A model generated the notes under the pieces. It was not told where the DNA came from and searched no databases. It saw nothing but the letters and a program-made list of their open reading frames with translations. A stretch of 64,000 bases of DNA from NCBI RefSeq assembly GCF_010726085.1, contig NZ_AP022560.1, positions 310,001 to 374,000 of the forward strand. The letters run 5' to 3'. Made by a program: the position numbers and the translations under genes. This document shows, in pieces, positions 17,322-25,519 of this stretch. Numbering within the stretch: the first letter of the stretch is position 1; every line of letters starts with the position of its first letter. This stretch comes from Mycolicibacterium moriokaense (GTDB lineage Bacteria > Actinomycetota > Actinomycetes > Mycobacteriales > Mycobacteriaceae).

Positions 17322-19004
17322 CTAGGGGTGCACGCGTCTGCTCGCCGAAAGAATGGCCAGGGCCGCGGACCGCGCGTCCGCCGCAGTGCCCGCGGCGAGC
17401 ACGGCGTCGGCCGCCTCACGGCACCGCGCCAGCGACACCTCCGCAAGCCGCGCGCCGACACCCTGCACGGCAGCGGCCGCCGCCGACAACGACGTCACGC
17501 CGAGCCCTACGAGCACGCATGCCAACAGCGGGTCCGCCGCGGCCTCACCGCAGACGCCGACCGGCTTACCCGCGGCGGCGCCCGCGCACGCCGTCATCGC
17601 CACCAACGACAGCACTGCCGGCTGCCACGGGTCGGTGAGCGCGGCGAGGTCGGCCGACATGCGATCGGCGGCCATCGTGTACTGGGCGAGATCATTGGTG
17701 CCAATCGACAGGAAGTCGACATGCCGCAGGATCTGCTCGGCACGCAGCGCCGCCGCAGGCACCTCGATCATCACCCCCGGCGTCAGTCCGTACGAACGCG
17801 CCTGTGCCGCAAAGTGTTCGGCTTCCTCAGCCGTCGCGATCATCGGCGCCATCACCCACGGCGGGTTGCCGGTCCGCTCGCCCGCGGCCGCGATGCCCTC
17901 CAGCTGTCTGCTCAACAACCCCGGGTTGCCCACCGCGATGCGAATGCCTCGCACCCCGAGCGCGGGGTTGGCCTCCTCGGCATGCCCCGCGAACTTCAGC
18001 GGTTTGTCCGACCCCGCGTCGAGTGTCCTGATGACCACCTTGCGCCCGGCGAAGGCCTCGAGCACCTCGGCGTAGACATCGGCCTGTTCCTCGATGCCAG
18101 GTTCGGTGTCGCGGTTCAGGAAGCACAGTTCGGTGCGGAACAGGCCGACGCCCTCCGCCGCCGTCTGGCGCGCGGACCGAGCGGCGGCACCGTCGGCCAC
18201 GTTGGCGAGGATCGCGACCGCATGCCCGTCGGACGTTGCGCCGGGACCGGTCCAGCGCGCGGCACGCTCGGCATCGCGCTTCGCCGCGGCGACCGCCTCA
18301 CCTGCAGCCACGGGATCGGGGGTGACGGCGACGGTTCCGGCCGTGCCGTCGACGAGCACCATCGTTTCGGCGCCGACGGCGTCGAGCCCCTCGACGGCGA
18401 CCACACACGGGATACCGAGCTGGCGCGCGATGATCGCGGTGTGGCTGGTGGGTCCGCCGATCGTCGTGGCCAGCGCGACGACACGCGTCGGGTCGAGTCC
18501 GGCGGTGTCGGCGGGGGCGAGGTCGTCGGCGCACAGGATCGATGGCACGTCGGGCGCCGGGACACCGGGTTCGGGCAGCCCCAGGAGTTCGGCGAGCACC
18601 CGGTCGCGGATGTCGTTGAGGTCGGTCACGCGTTCAGCCATCAGCCCGCCCATCTGGGTGAACATGTCGGCGAACTGTTCGACCGCGCCGACCACCGCGC
18701 GGACGGCGGGAGCACCCGCGTTGATCCGCTTCTCCGCGGCGCCGAGCCAGGCGCGGTCCTGCGCGAGGGTCGCGGTGGCCGACAGCACCTCCGCGGCAGC
18801 GCCCGACGCGAGACCCGCGCGGTGCCGCAACCGTGACGCGACCGCGGCCGCGGCCGCCGTGAACCGGGCGACCTCGGCTGCGCGGTCAGATTCGGGCACC
18901 TCACCCGTCCACTCGTCCTCGAGCGAGGGCAGCCGACCGGGCCGTATCACCGGTGCGTATGCGACACCGGGGACGACCGGCACACCGCGCAGCACAGTGC
19001 TCAT
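17322..19004 (-). CDS. ptsI: PTS enzyme I (phosphoenolpyruvate-protein phosphotransferase)
   Basis: A 560-residue enzyme I. It takes phosphate from PEP on His188 (GGPTSHTAIIAR) and gives it to HPr. The PEP-binding barrel shows LFRTELCFLNRD, VVIRTLDAGSDKPLKF, VMIEVPAA, SIGTNDLAQYTMAADR and the Cys-containing GVCGEAAADP. ATG 19004 gives the expected start MSTVLRGVPVVPGVA. It is divergent from ptsH with 97 bases between starts and an inverted repeat there. No sugar-specific EII component lies in the window, so the sugar is not evident. Confidence 0.93.
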   Translation of the reverse strand: MSTVLRGVPVVPGVAYAPVIRPGRLPSLEDEWTGEVPESDRAAEVARFTAAAAAVASRLRHRAGLASGAAAEVLSATATLAQDRAWLGAAEKRINAGAPAVRAVVGAVEQFADMFTQMGGLMAERVTDLNDIRDRVLAELLGLPEPGVPAPDVPSILCADDLAPADTAGLDPTRVVALATTIGGPTSHTAIIARQLGIPCVVAVEGLDAVGAETMVLVDGTAGTVAVTPDPVAAGEAVAAAKRDAERAARWTGPGATSDGHAVAILANVADGAAARSARQTAAEGVGLFRTELCFLNRDTEPGIEEQADVYAEVLEAFAGRKVVIRTLDAGSDKPLKFAGHAEEANPALGVRGIRIAVGNPGLLSRQLEGIAAAGERTGNPPWVMAPMIATAEEAEHFAAQARSYGLTPGVMIEVPAAALRAEQILRHVDFLSIGTNDLAQYTMAADRMSADLAALTDPWQPAVLSLVAMTACAGAAAGKPVGVCGEAAADPLLACVLVGLGVTSLSAAAAAVQGVGARLAEVSLARCREAADAVLAAGTAADARSAALAILSASRRVHP

Positions 19005-19017
19005 GCACTGAATCTTT

Positions 19018-19039
19018 CGCCCAAACGGCCAATTGGGCG
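19018..19039. promoter_or_regulatory. Inverted repeat in the ptsI/ptsH divergent promoter
   Basis: CGCCCAA (19018-19024) and TTGGGCG (19033-19039) form a perfect 7-bp inverted repeat with an 8-base spacer. It lies 14 bases upstream of ptsI and 62 upstream of ptsH, a position suited to joint control of both PTS genes. Confidence 0.4.
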
Positions 19040-19101
19040 GGCAATGTCGAGAGGATTCCGCCATAAGGTTCGTATTGGCGATCCCACGACCCAGGAGCAC
19101 C

Positions 19102-19359
19102 ATGCCCACCAAGACCGTCATCGTCGGCTCCGCCATCGGTCTGCACGCCCGCCCCGCGGCCATCATCGCCGAGGAGGTGGTGAAGGCCGGCGTCCCCGTC
19201 ACGCTTTCCCTCGACGGCGGTGAGCCCGTCGACGCAGGCTCGGCCCTGATGATCATGACGCTGGGCGCGGAGAACGGGGCAGAAGTGACCGTCACCTGCG
19301 ACGACGCCAACGTGCTGGCCACCGTGGCCGGATTGGTCGCGCAGGACCTCGACGCCTAG
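19102..19359 (+). CDS. ptsH: PTS phosphocarrier protein HPr
   Basis: An 85-residue HPr. The phosphorylated residue is His15 in GLHARPAA; the region equivalent to the regulatory serine of Gram-positive HPr reads DAGSALMIMTLGAENG. It carries phosphate from enzyme I to EIIA domains. A CAGGAG ribosome site precedes ATG 19102. Divergent from ptsI. It stands just upstream of mycP1, the same neighbourhood as PTS genes beside the ESX-1 locus in M. smegmatis as I recall it. Confidence 0.93.
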   Translation: MPTKTVIVGSAIGLHARPAAIIAEEVVKAGVPVTLSLDGGEPVDAGSALMIMTLGAENGAEVTVTCDDANVLATVAGLVAQDLDA

Positions 19360-19497
19360 GCCGGGTCCGGCAAATTGCGGACCTGACCCCCTCGCACCCC
19401 CCTTAGGATTGGCTGGATGTGGGGGAACGCCGGGGGTTTGCTGTGGGCATATCTGTCCATCGCGGCCCCGGCGACTATCGGGGGAGGTGCATAGCGA

Positions 19498-20844
19498 GTG
19501 CACCGCCCTGGTGTGCTGCTGGTCGTGTTGTTGCTGGCGGTGTTCAGCGCGCCTCCAGCAGCGGCTGTCGAGCCGCCGGCGATCGACCCGGTGGCCATGC
19601 CGCCGGACGAGACCGGACCCGATCAACCCACCGAACAGCGCCGCGTCTGCTCGACGCCGACGGCGTTTCCCGACGCGAACTTCGCCGACAAGCCCTGGGC
19701 GAACGGCTACCTGCAACTCGCTGAGGCACAGACGTTCGCGACGGGTGCGGGGATCACCGTCGCCGTCATCGACACCGGGGTCAACGGCTCACCGCGGGTG
19801 CCGGCCGAACCGGGCGGCGATTTCGTCGACCAAGCCGGAAACGGCATGTCCGACTGCGACTCTCACGGCACGCTGACCGCGTCGATCATCGCGGGGCGGC
19901 CCGCGCCGACGGACGGCTTCATCGGGGTGGCGCCCGACGCCCGCATCCTGTCGTTGCGGCAGACGTCGGAGGCCTTCCAACCGGTCGGCGCCCGCACCGA
20001 TCCCAACGACCCCAACTCGACGCAGACCGCGGGGTCACTGCGCAGCCTGGCCCGCGCGGTCGTGCACGCCGCCAACCTCGGCGCGCAGGTCATCAACATC
20101 AGCGAGGCCGCCTGCTACAAGGTGACCCGGCCGATCAACGAATCGGGCCTCGGCGCCGCGATCAATTACGCGGTCAACGTCAAGGGCGCCGTCGTCATCG
20201 TCGCGGCGGGCAACACCGGCCAGGACTGCTCCCAGAACCCGCCGCCCGACCCGGCGATACCCGCCGACCCGAGGGGCTGGCAGCAGGTACAGACGATCGT
20301 CAGCCCGGCCTGGTACTCCCCACTGGTGCTGACCGTCGGCGGGATCGCGCCCAACGGCCAGCCGAGCACCTTCTCGATGTCCGGACCGTGGGTCGGGGCC
20401 GCGGCGCCTGCGGAGAACATGGTGGCGCTCGGCTACGACGGGAAACCGGTCAACGCGCTGCAGGGTCAGGACGGTCCGATCCCGATCAGTGGCACCTCGT
20501 TCGCAGCCGCCTACGTGTCCGGGCTTGCTGCACTGCTCAAACAGCGCTTCCCCCAGTTGACGCCCGCCCAGCTCATCAACCGGATCACCGCCACCGCGCG
20601 GCATCCCGGCGGTGGCGTCGACAACTACGTCGGTGCCGGAGTCATCGATCCGGTGGCGGCGCTGACGTGGGATGTGCCCGACGGACCGGAGCGAGTTCCC
20701 TATCAGGTCAAGGAAGTTCCGCCGCCGGTGTACATTCCGCCCCCGGACCGGGGACCGATCACCGCGGTCGTCGTCAGCGGGGCCGCCCTGGCGCTGGCCC
20801 TCGGGCTCGGCGCCTTGGCCGGTCGCGCCCTGAGGCGCCGATGA
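19498..20844 (+). CDS. mycP1: Mycosin MycP1, ESX-1 subtilisin-like protease
   Basis: A 448-residue membrane-anchored serine protease of type VII secretion. It has a signal peptide (residues 1-23, ending PAAA), catalytic Asp92 (VAVIDTG), His123 (DSHGT), oxyanion Asn239 (AAGNTG) and Ser334 (GTSFAAAYVSG), a Pro-rich linker and a C-terminal transmembrane helix at about 420-444 followed by RALRRR. ESX-1 MycP1 stabilises the secretion complex and cleaves EspB. It overlaps eccE1 by 4 bases (ATGA). The ESX-1 assignment rests on the espB homologue two genes downstream. Confidence 0.92.
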   Translation: MHRPGVLLVVLLLAVFSAPPAAAVEPPAIDPVAMPPDETGPDQPTEQRRVCSTPTAFPDANFADKPWANGYLQLAEAQTFATGAGITVAVIDTGVNGSPRVPAEPGGDFVDQAGNGMSDCDSHGTLTASIIAGRPAPTDGFIGVAPDARILSLRQTSEAFQPVGARTDPNDPNSTQTAGSLRSLARAVVHAANLGAQVINISEAACYKVTRPINESGLGAAINYAVNVKGAVVIVAAGNTGQDCSQNPPPDPAIPADPRGWQQVQTIVSPAWYSPLVLTVGGIAPNGQPSTFSMSGPWVGAAAPAENMVALGYDGKPVNALQGQDGPIPISGTSFAAAYVSGLAALLKQRFPQLTPAQLINRITATARHPGGGVDNYVGAGVIDPVAALTWDVPDGPERVPYQVKEVPPPVYIPPPDRGPITAVVVSGAALALALGLGALAGRALRRR

Positions 20845-22238
20845 GCCGCATCACGTCGCTGTTCGGGTTGCGCTTCACCACCGGCCACGCCGTATGGGCG
20901 GCCGCGCTGATCCCCGCAACCCTCCTGCTGTTCATCGAGCTCGATCTGCTCTGGCTGGGCATCACCCTGGCCGTGACCATCGCCCTGACCGCGGTGCTGA
21001 CCATTCGCGGTCGACGGCTCACCGGGTGGGTGGCGGCGGTGTTCGGCTGGCGGCGACGCCACCGCAGCGCACCCGACCGGCCGTCCGAACCCGCCGTCGG
21101 TGCCACGGTCATGCCGGGGGATCACGTCGCCGTCCGCTGGCAGGACGGTTATCTGGTCGCGGCCATGGAGCTCGTACCGCGACCGTTCACGCCGACGGTC
21201 ATCGTCAACGGCGCGGCCTTCACCGACGACGTCGTCGATACCAAACTCGTCGAGCGTCTGGTGGCCGCACACTGTTCGGATCTCGAGTGCGACGTGGTCT
21301 CGGCGGGTTATCGGGTGGGCAAGACCGCGCCCGCGAGCCTGGTGGCGCTCTACGAGCAGGTGGTCGGGCCGTATCCTGCGCCTGCCAACCGGCGGACCTG
21401 GGTCGTCGTCAGGGCCGACCCCGAGCAGACCCGCAAGTCCGCGCAGCGACGCGAGTCGGGCGTCTCGGGACTGGCCCGGTATCTGGTCGCATCCACGACC
21501 CGCATGGCAGATCAGTTGGCCGGCAACGGTGTTGACGCCAGGCCCGTCCGCAGCTTCGACGACTTCGACAGGGCCACCGAGATCAGCTTCGAGCGTGAGA
21601 CGTGGTCGGCGATCAAGGGGCGCAGCACCTTCACCGCGGCCTACACCGCTCCGGGCGGGCCCGACGTGTGGTGGTCGGCGCGCGCCGACCACACCATCAC
21701 CCGGGTTCGCATTCGGCCGGGCGAGGCCCCGACCACGACCGTGTTGTTGACCACGCTCGCGAATCCCTCGACGCCGCGCGGGTTTTCCTGCCTGTTCGGC
21801 GGTCAGCGGGCGGCGTTGCACGGCATCAGTCCCGTCAGCGACCGGCACTACGAACTGCCGATCGGATCCGCGGGGGTCCTGGTCGGCGAGACCGCGGACC
21901 GTTATCCGGTGTACATGCCGTTCGACGACGTCGATGTGAGCATCAACCTCGGCGACGCGCGGTTGTTCACCCAGTTCGTTGCCCGATCGGCGGCCGCGGG
22001 CGCGGTCGTCACCCTGCTGCCGCAGTTCGCCGAGTTCGCCGGCGCCGTCAACGCTCAGGTCGGGCCGGAGGCCAAGGTCGCATGGCCGAACGCGACCACC
22101 TACCTCGGTCCGCATCCCGGCATCGGACGAGTCGTGTTGCGCGACAACTACATCGACACGCCACGACACCGACAGCTGCCGATCCGGTTGATCAACCCGC
22201 GGGAGGAAAGCCGCTATCAGATGGCGCTGGCGGTGTAG
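20841..22238 (+). CDS. eccE1: ESX-1 secretion complex subunit EccE1
   Basis: A 465-residue EccE-type membrane component of the type VII core complex. Two transmembrane helices occupy about residues 14-55 (VWAAALIPATLLLFIELDLLWLGITLAV region is hydrophobic throughout), followed by a long soluble domain with the EccE features ADPEQTRKSAQRRESG and DHTITRVRIRPGEAPTTT. EccE lines the periphery of the EccB-C-D-E assembly. ATG 20841 overlaps the mycP1 stop. EccB, EccC and EccD are not in the window. Confidence 0.9.
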   Translation: MSRITSLFGLRFTTGHAVWAAALIPATLLLFIELDLLWLGITLAVTIALTAVLTIRGRRLTGWVAAVFGWRRRHRSAPDRPSEPAVGATVMPGDHVAVRWQDGYLVAAMELVPRPFTPTVIVNGAAFTDDVVDTKLVERLVAAHCSDLECDVVSAGYRVGKTAPASLVALYEQVVGPYPAPANRRTWVVVRADPEQTRKSAQRRESGVSGLARYLVASTTRMADQLAGNGVDARPVRSFDDFDRATEISFERETWSAIKGRSTFTAAYTAPGGPDVWWSARADHTITRVRIRPGEAPTTTVLLTTLANPSTPRGFSCLFGGQRAALHGISPVSDRHYELPIGSAGVLVGETADRYPVYMPFDDVDVSINLGDARLFTQFVARSAAAGAVVTLLPQFAEFAGAVNAQVGPEAKVAWPNATTYLGPHPGIGRVVLRDNYIDTPRHRQLPIRLINPREESRYQMALAV

Positions 22239-22240
22239 CG

Positions 22241-23764
22241 GTGGCGGGCGACGTACAACGGGTCGAACCCGGTGCGCTCACCGGCCAGGCCACCGAGATG
22301 AAGGGCCAGAACTGGCACGCGCCCTCCGAAATCACGGTGACACCGCCCGATGCCCTGCCTGCCACGAAAGACGCGGTCGCCAACCTCAACGACAACGCGC
22401 GGTCGCTGACGGAGTTCGAGCGGTGGGCCGAGATCGAGAACCGGCGTATCGCGGAAATGCTCGAAATCGCCGCGGCCGCTTACCAGAAGATCGACGACGA
22501 CTACGGCAGGGCGATCGCGAATCCCGATCGCGTCGCGGCCGTCGACGCCATCACCATCCCCAACCCCTCCACGCCGCCGCCGCAGCTTCCCGGTCCGGTC
22601 AGCACGATGCGTCTGCTGGATGCCGGCGGATACAGCAACGTCAACCAGACGCAGGCCGACCTCAGCGCACCCGACAGTGGAACCTCGTTGAAGACCGCGA
22701 TGCTGCACTGGGGCGTCGCATCCAAACGCGTCGAGGACAACACGCCGAAGCCACCGCCGGGTAACTGGGAAGGCGACGCCGCCGACGCCGCGTATGCGCG
22801 GATGACCGCGTTCGGCGGCTGGCTGACCCAGCTGTCCGAGGCGTGGTACGACCTTGCCGAAGCAGCCGCGAAAATTGTTGCGGCGCACGACAAGGCGAAG
22901 AGCACACACGATCCGATCCACCAGGAGTACGTCGCACTGGAACAGCGGATGATGCAGCTCGCCAGCGTGACCGGGCCCCACGGCGGCGTCCGGGTGCAGA
23001 AAGAGATCGAGAAGATCCGCGAGCGGATGCAGCAGCTGCAGACCCAATCCGACGAGGTGCGCCAGGATTACGCGGGCAGCGCGACGTTCGCACCGGTGCG
23101 CCCCGCCGACCCCCCGGTCACGGAATATGGCGGACCGACGACCGTGCGCGGCGGTGGCAACGGGAACGCCCCCACGGGAGATCCCGCGGCGATGGCCCAG
23201 AAGATGGCCGAATCGCTGGGGACCCCGACCCCACCTTCACAGTCGCGGCCGGGTTCCGGGCAGGGCGGCGGCGGATCCCCGTCCGGCGGTGGCTCCCCCT
23301 CGGGCGCGGGATCGCCATCAGGTGGCGGTGCGCCCTCCCCAAACGGTGGGCCACCGAAAGGGCCCCCAACGGCGCTACCGAAGGCACCCACCGATCCGAG
23401 GCTGCGCCCAGCAGCCGCCGGTGGCGGGGTGCGTGGCGGGACCGGAGGCGGCGGAATGGGGGCGGCGCCGCTGTCTGCCGCGGTCACCGCCGAGACAGTC
23501 GCACCCGGCCCACCCGTACCGGTCAGGGCCGGTCCTGCACCCGTAAGCGCGGGCGGGGCGGCAGGCGGTGCGATGATGGGCGGCGGTATGGCACCCATGC
23601 ACAGCGCCCAGGGCGGAGTCCAGGGCAAGGAGAAGCGACGCGATCCGCGCCTGTCCCCCGATGAGGATCTCTACACCGAGGACCGGCCGTGGACCGAGGC
23701 CGTCGTCGGCAATCGGCGCCGCAAGGACGTCCACGGCGGGCAGGGCGGCAAGGATCCCTCGTGA
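22241..23764 (+). CDS. espB: ESX-1 secreted protein EspB
   Basis: A 507-residue EspB homologue. The N-terminal PE/PPE-like helical domain carries the type VII secretion motif YxxxD as YQKID at residues 81-85 and the WxG motif in NWEGDAA (Trp176), the same positions I recall for M. tuberculosis EspB. A low-complexity Gly/Pro/Ser linker (about 315-470) leads to the conserved tail LYTEDRPWTEAVVGNRRR, the region processed by MycP1 in other species. GTG 22241 starts 2 bases after the eccE1 stop. EspB is secreted and oligomerises into rings. Confidence 0.9.
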   Translation: MAGDVQRVEPGALTGQATEMKGQNWHAPSEITVTPPDALPATKDAVANLNDNARSLTEFERWAEIENRRIAEMLEIAAAAYQKIDDDYGRAIANPDRVAAVDAITIPNPSTPPPQLPGPVSTMRLLDAGGYSNVNQTQADLSAPDSGTSLKTAMLHWGVASKRVEDNTPKPPPGNWEGDAADAAYARMTAFGGWLTQLSEAWYDLAEAAAKIVAAHDKAKSTHDPIHQEYVALEQRMMQLASVTGPHGGVRVQKEIEKIRERMQQLQTQSDEVRQDYAGSATFAPVRPADPPVTEYGGPTTVRGGGNGNAPTGDPAAMAQKMAESLGTPTPPSQSRPGSGQGGGGSPSGGGSPSGAGSPSGGGAPSPNGGPPKGPPTALPKAPTDPRLRPAAAGGGVRGGTGGGGMGAAPLSAAVTAETVAPGPPVPVRAGPAPVSAGGAAGGAMMGGGMAPMHSAQGGVQGKEKRRDPRLSPDEDLYTEDRPWTEAVVGNRRRKDVHGGQGGKDPS

Positions 23765-24105
23765 CCGACGACATGCATCCCGACGTGGCCGCTGTACTGC
23801 AGCAGGCCGCGCGGCTGCAGTCGCTGATGGACGAGCAGTTGCACAAGATGGCCAGCGACACGTTCCCGGCCACCGACGAAGACGAGACGGTCGAGGTGAC
23901 CCTCGACGGGCATCAGCACCTGACGGGGGCGTTCATCGAGGACGGTCTGCTGCGGCTGGGTGCGGCGACCGTCGAACATCGCCTCAATGAGGCCCTGCAG
24001 AACGCGACGGCCGCCGCGAACGAGTCGAGCGAACTCGACAAGGAACGCATCGACGCCGCCGTCGCGGATATCACCGCGGACCTCGAGTCCGACGAATCGG
24101 CGTGA
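23761..24105 (+). CDS. espL: EspL, YbaB/EbfC-like ESX-1 associated protein
   Basis: A 114-residue protein of the YbaB/EbfC nucleoid-associated fold, matching EspL (115 residues in M. tuberculosis). Pattern: coiled N-terminal helix LQQAARLQSLMDEQLHKM, central strands VEVTLDGHQHLTGAFIEDGL and a C-terminal helix. EspL stabilises EspE/F/H-type partners in pathogenic species; the partners are not in this window. GTG 23761 overlaps the espB stop by 4 bases. It is the last recognisable ESX gene here; espK, espJ and eccD1 do not follow. Confidence 0.87.
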   Translation: MTDDMHPDVAAVLQQAARLQSLMDEQLHKMASDTFPATDEDETVEVTLDGHQHLTGAFIEDGLLRLGAATVEHRLNEALQNATAAANESSELDKERIDAAVADITADLESDESA

Positions 24106-24106
24106 G

Positions 24107-24112
24107 TATCGT
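24107..24112 (+). promoter_or_regulatory. -10 element TATCGT, leaderless HugZ-like gene
   Basis: TATCGT, then 6 bases, then GTG 24119. This suggests the HugZ-like gene has its own leaderless promoter and is not simply the last gene of the ESX operon, although only 13 bases follow the espL stop. Confidence 0.45.
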
Positions 24113-24118
24113 TCGAGC

Positions 24119-24919
24119 GTGCCGTCCCGCGATCACGGGGACCCGGGCGATGCCCCCTCGGTCCCTCCCCCACTGTCACCGATAGCCAACGCCTCCCGCC
24201 CGTCGGCGGCGGAGGAAGCCCGCACGATCGCGCACTCCACCAACACCGGCACCCTCGCCACGCTGACCGACGCAGGAGACCCGTGGGCGTCGTTCGTGAC
24301 CTACGGTCTGCTCGGCGGCGCACCGGTGCTGTGCGTGTCCAATCTGGCCGAGCACGGTCGGAACCTCGCACACGATCCGAGGGCCAGCATCGCGATCGTC
24401 GCCCCGAGCTCGGAGTCCGATCCGCTGGCCAGTGGTCGCGTCACCCTCGCCGGCGTGGTGGAAGCGCCCTCGGGCGACGAACTCGCCGCCGCCCGCGAAG
24501 CGCACCTGAACGCGGTCGCGGCCGCCAAGTACTACATCGACTACAGCGACTTCACCCTGTGGGTGCTGCGGGTTCAGCGCGTGCGCTGGGTCGGCGGCTA
24601 TGGCCGCATGGAGTCCACCACCGGCGAGGCGTACTCCGCCGCGTCGCCGGATCCCGTGACACCGCATGCGGCGACGGCGATCGCCCATCTGAACGCCGAC
24701 CACGCGGACTCGCTCACCGCGATGGCCAAGGTACTCGGCGGGTACCCCGACACCACGGCGGCGACGTGCACCGGCGCCGACCGCTACGGACTGGATCTGC
24801 GGGTCGTGACCGACCGTGGTATCGCCTACACCCGGATCGGTTACGCCGCCCCGATCGACTCGATCGACCAATTGCGTTCGGCCACGGTCGAGCTGGCGCA
24901 TCGGGCGCGGCAGGGCTGA
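24119..24919 (+). CDS. HugZ-like protein: split-barrel flavin/heme domain plus DUF2470
   Basis: A 266-residue protein. Residues about 30-175 form a pyridoxamine-phosphate-oxidase-like split barrel (TLATLTDAGDPWASFVTYG, RVTLAGVVEA, YYIDYSDFTLWVLRVQRVRWVGGYG), and about 190-262 a DUF2470 domain (HLNADHADSLTAMAKVLGG). This arrangement is that of HugZ-type heme oxygenases/heme utilisation proteins; the DUF2470 histidine is the heme ligand in those. GTG 24119 is chosen by a TATCGT -10 box 6 bases upstream. Actual heme turnover is not shown by sequence alone. Confidence 0.8.
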   Translation: MPSRDHGDPGDAPSVPPPLSPIANASRPSAAEEARTIAHSTNTGTLATLTDAGDPWASFVTYGLLGGAPVLCVSNLAEHGRNLAHDPRASIAIVAPSSESDPLASGRVTLAGVVEAPSGDELAAAREAHLNAVAAAKYYIDYSDFTLWVLRVQRVRWVGGYGRMESTTGEAYSAASPDPVTPHAATAIAHLNADHADSLTAMAKVLGGYPDTTAATCTGADRYGLDLRVVTDRGIAYTRIGYAAPIDSIDQLRSATVELAHRARQG

Positions 24920-24921
24920 AA

Positions 24922-24927
24922 TACCAT
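24922..24927 (+). promoter_or_regulatory. -10 element TACCAT, leaderless pyrE-like gene
   Basis: TACCAT, 6 bases, then ATG 24934, with no ribosome site between. Fits a leaderless start in the 14 bases after the HugZ-like gene's stop. Confidence 0.5.
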
Positions 24928-24933
24928 CGCGGT

Positions 24934-25512
24934 ATGGCAGATGCGAACGAGCGCCCGGAAACCTGGCAGAAGGCCTTCGAGCTGATCCGTGGCCGCGGCT
25001 ACGAGCATCGCGCCGAACCGTTCAAGCTGGCCAGCGGTCAGCTCAGCCACGACTACATCGACGGCAAGTACGCCATCGACAACGGCGAACGCCTGACGAT
25101 CGTCAGCCGCGCGATCGCCGATCTCGCCGCCGCGAAAGGAATCGAGTTCGACGCGGTCGGCGGACTCACCATGGGCGCCGATTCGATCGCCATCGGAGTC
25201 GCGATGGTGACCGGCAAGGCCTGGTTCTCCGTGCGCAAGGAACAGAAGCAGCGCGGACGCGAGCAATGGATCGAAGGCACGCGCTTGCAGCCCGGCACCC
25301 GCGTGATGCTGGTCGACGATGTGATCAGCACCGGCGGCTCCACCGAGATCGCCTTCGAGCGCGTGGTGGCCGCGGGTGCCGAGGTCGTCGGCGTGATCCC
25401 GATGGTCGACCGCGGCGATGCGGCCGCCAAGCGCTTCGCGAAGCGCAACGTGCCGTTCGCCGCCCTGGTCACCTACCGCGATCTCGGCATCGAACCCGTC
25501 AAGGACGTCTGA
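24934..25512 (+). CDS. Orotate phosphoribosyltransferase-like protein (PyrE family)
   Basis: A 192-residue type I phosphoribosyltransferase. The PRPP loop is VMLVDDVISTGGST (about 124-137) and the OPRT-type Lys/Arg stretch is SVRKEQKQRGREQW (about 99-112), with GGLTMGADSIAIGVA before it. By family this would convert orotate and PRPP to OMP. From memory it differs strongly from M. tuberculosis PyrE (Rv0382c), so it may be a second copy with another base as substrate. ATG 24934 is set by the leaderless -10 box. No other pyrimidine gene is nearby. Confidence 0.78.
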   Translation: MADANERPETWQKAFELIRGRGYEHRAEPFKLASGQLSHDYIDGKYAIDNGERLTIVSRAIADLAAAKGIEFDAVGGLTMGADSIAIGVAMVTGKAWFSVRKEQKQRGREQWIEGTRLQPGTRVMLVDDVISTGGSTEIAFERVVAAGAEVVGVIPMVDRGDAAAKRFAKRNVPFAALVTYRDLGIEPVKDV

Positions 25513-25519
25513 CCCTCGT

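Noticed and set aside
17291..17340. Weak stem ACCCC/GGGGT followed by TTTT at the end of ptsI
   Set aside because: Only 5 bp with a loop of about 17 bases; too weak to call as a terminator.
17139..18836. A 565-residue frame antisense to ptsI
   Set aside because: Arg/His-rich low-information translation, opposite a complete enzyme I with active-site His188.
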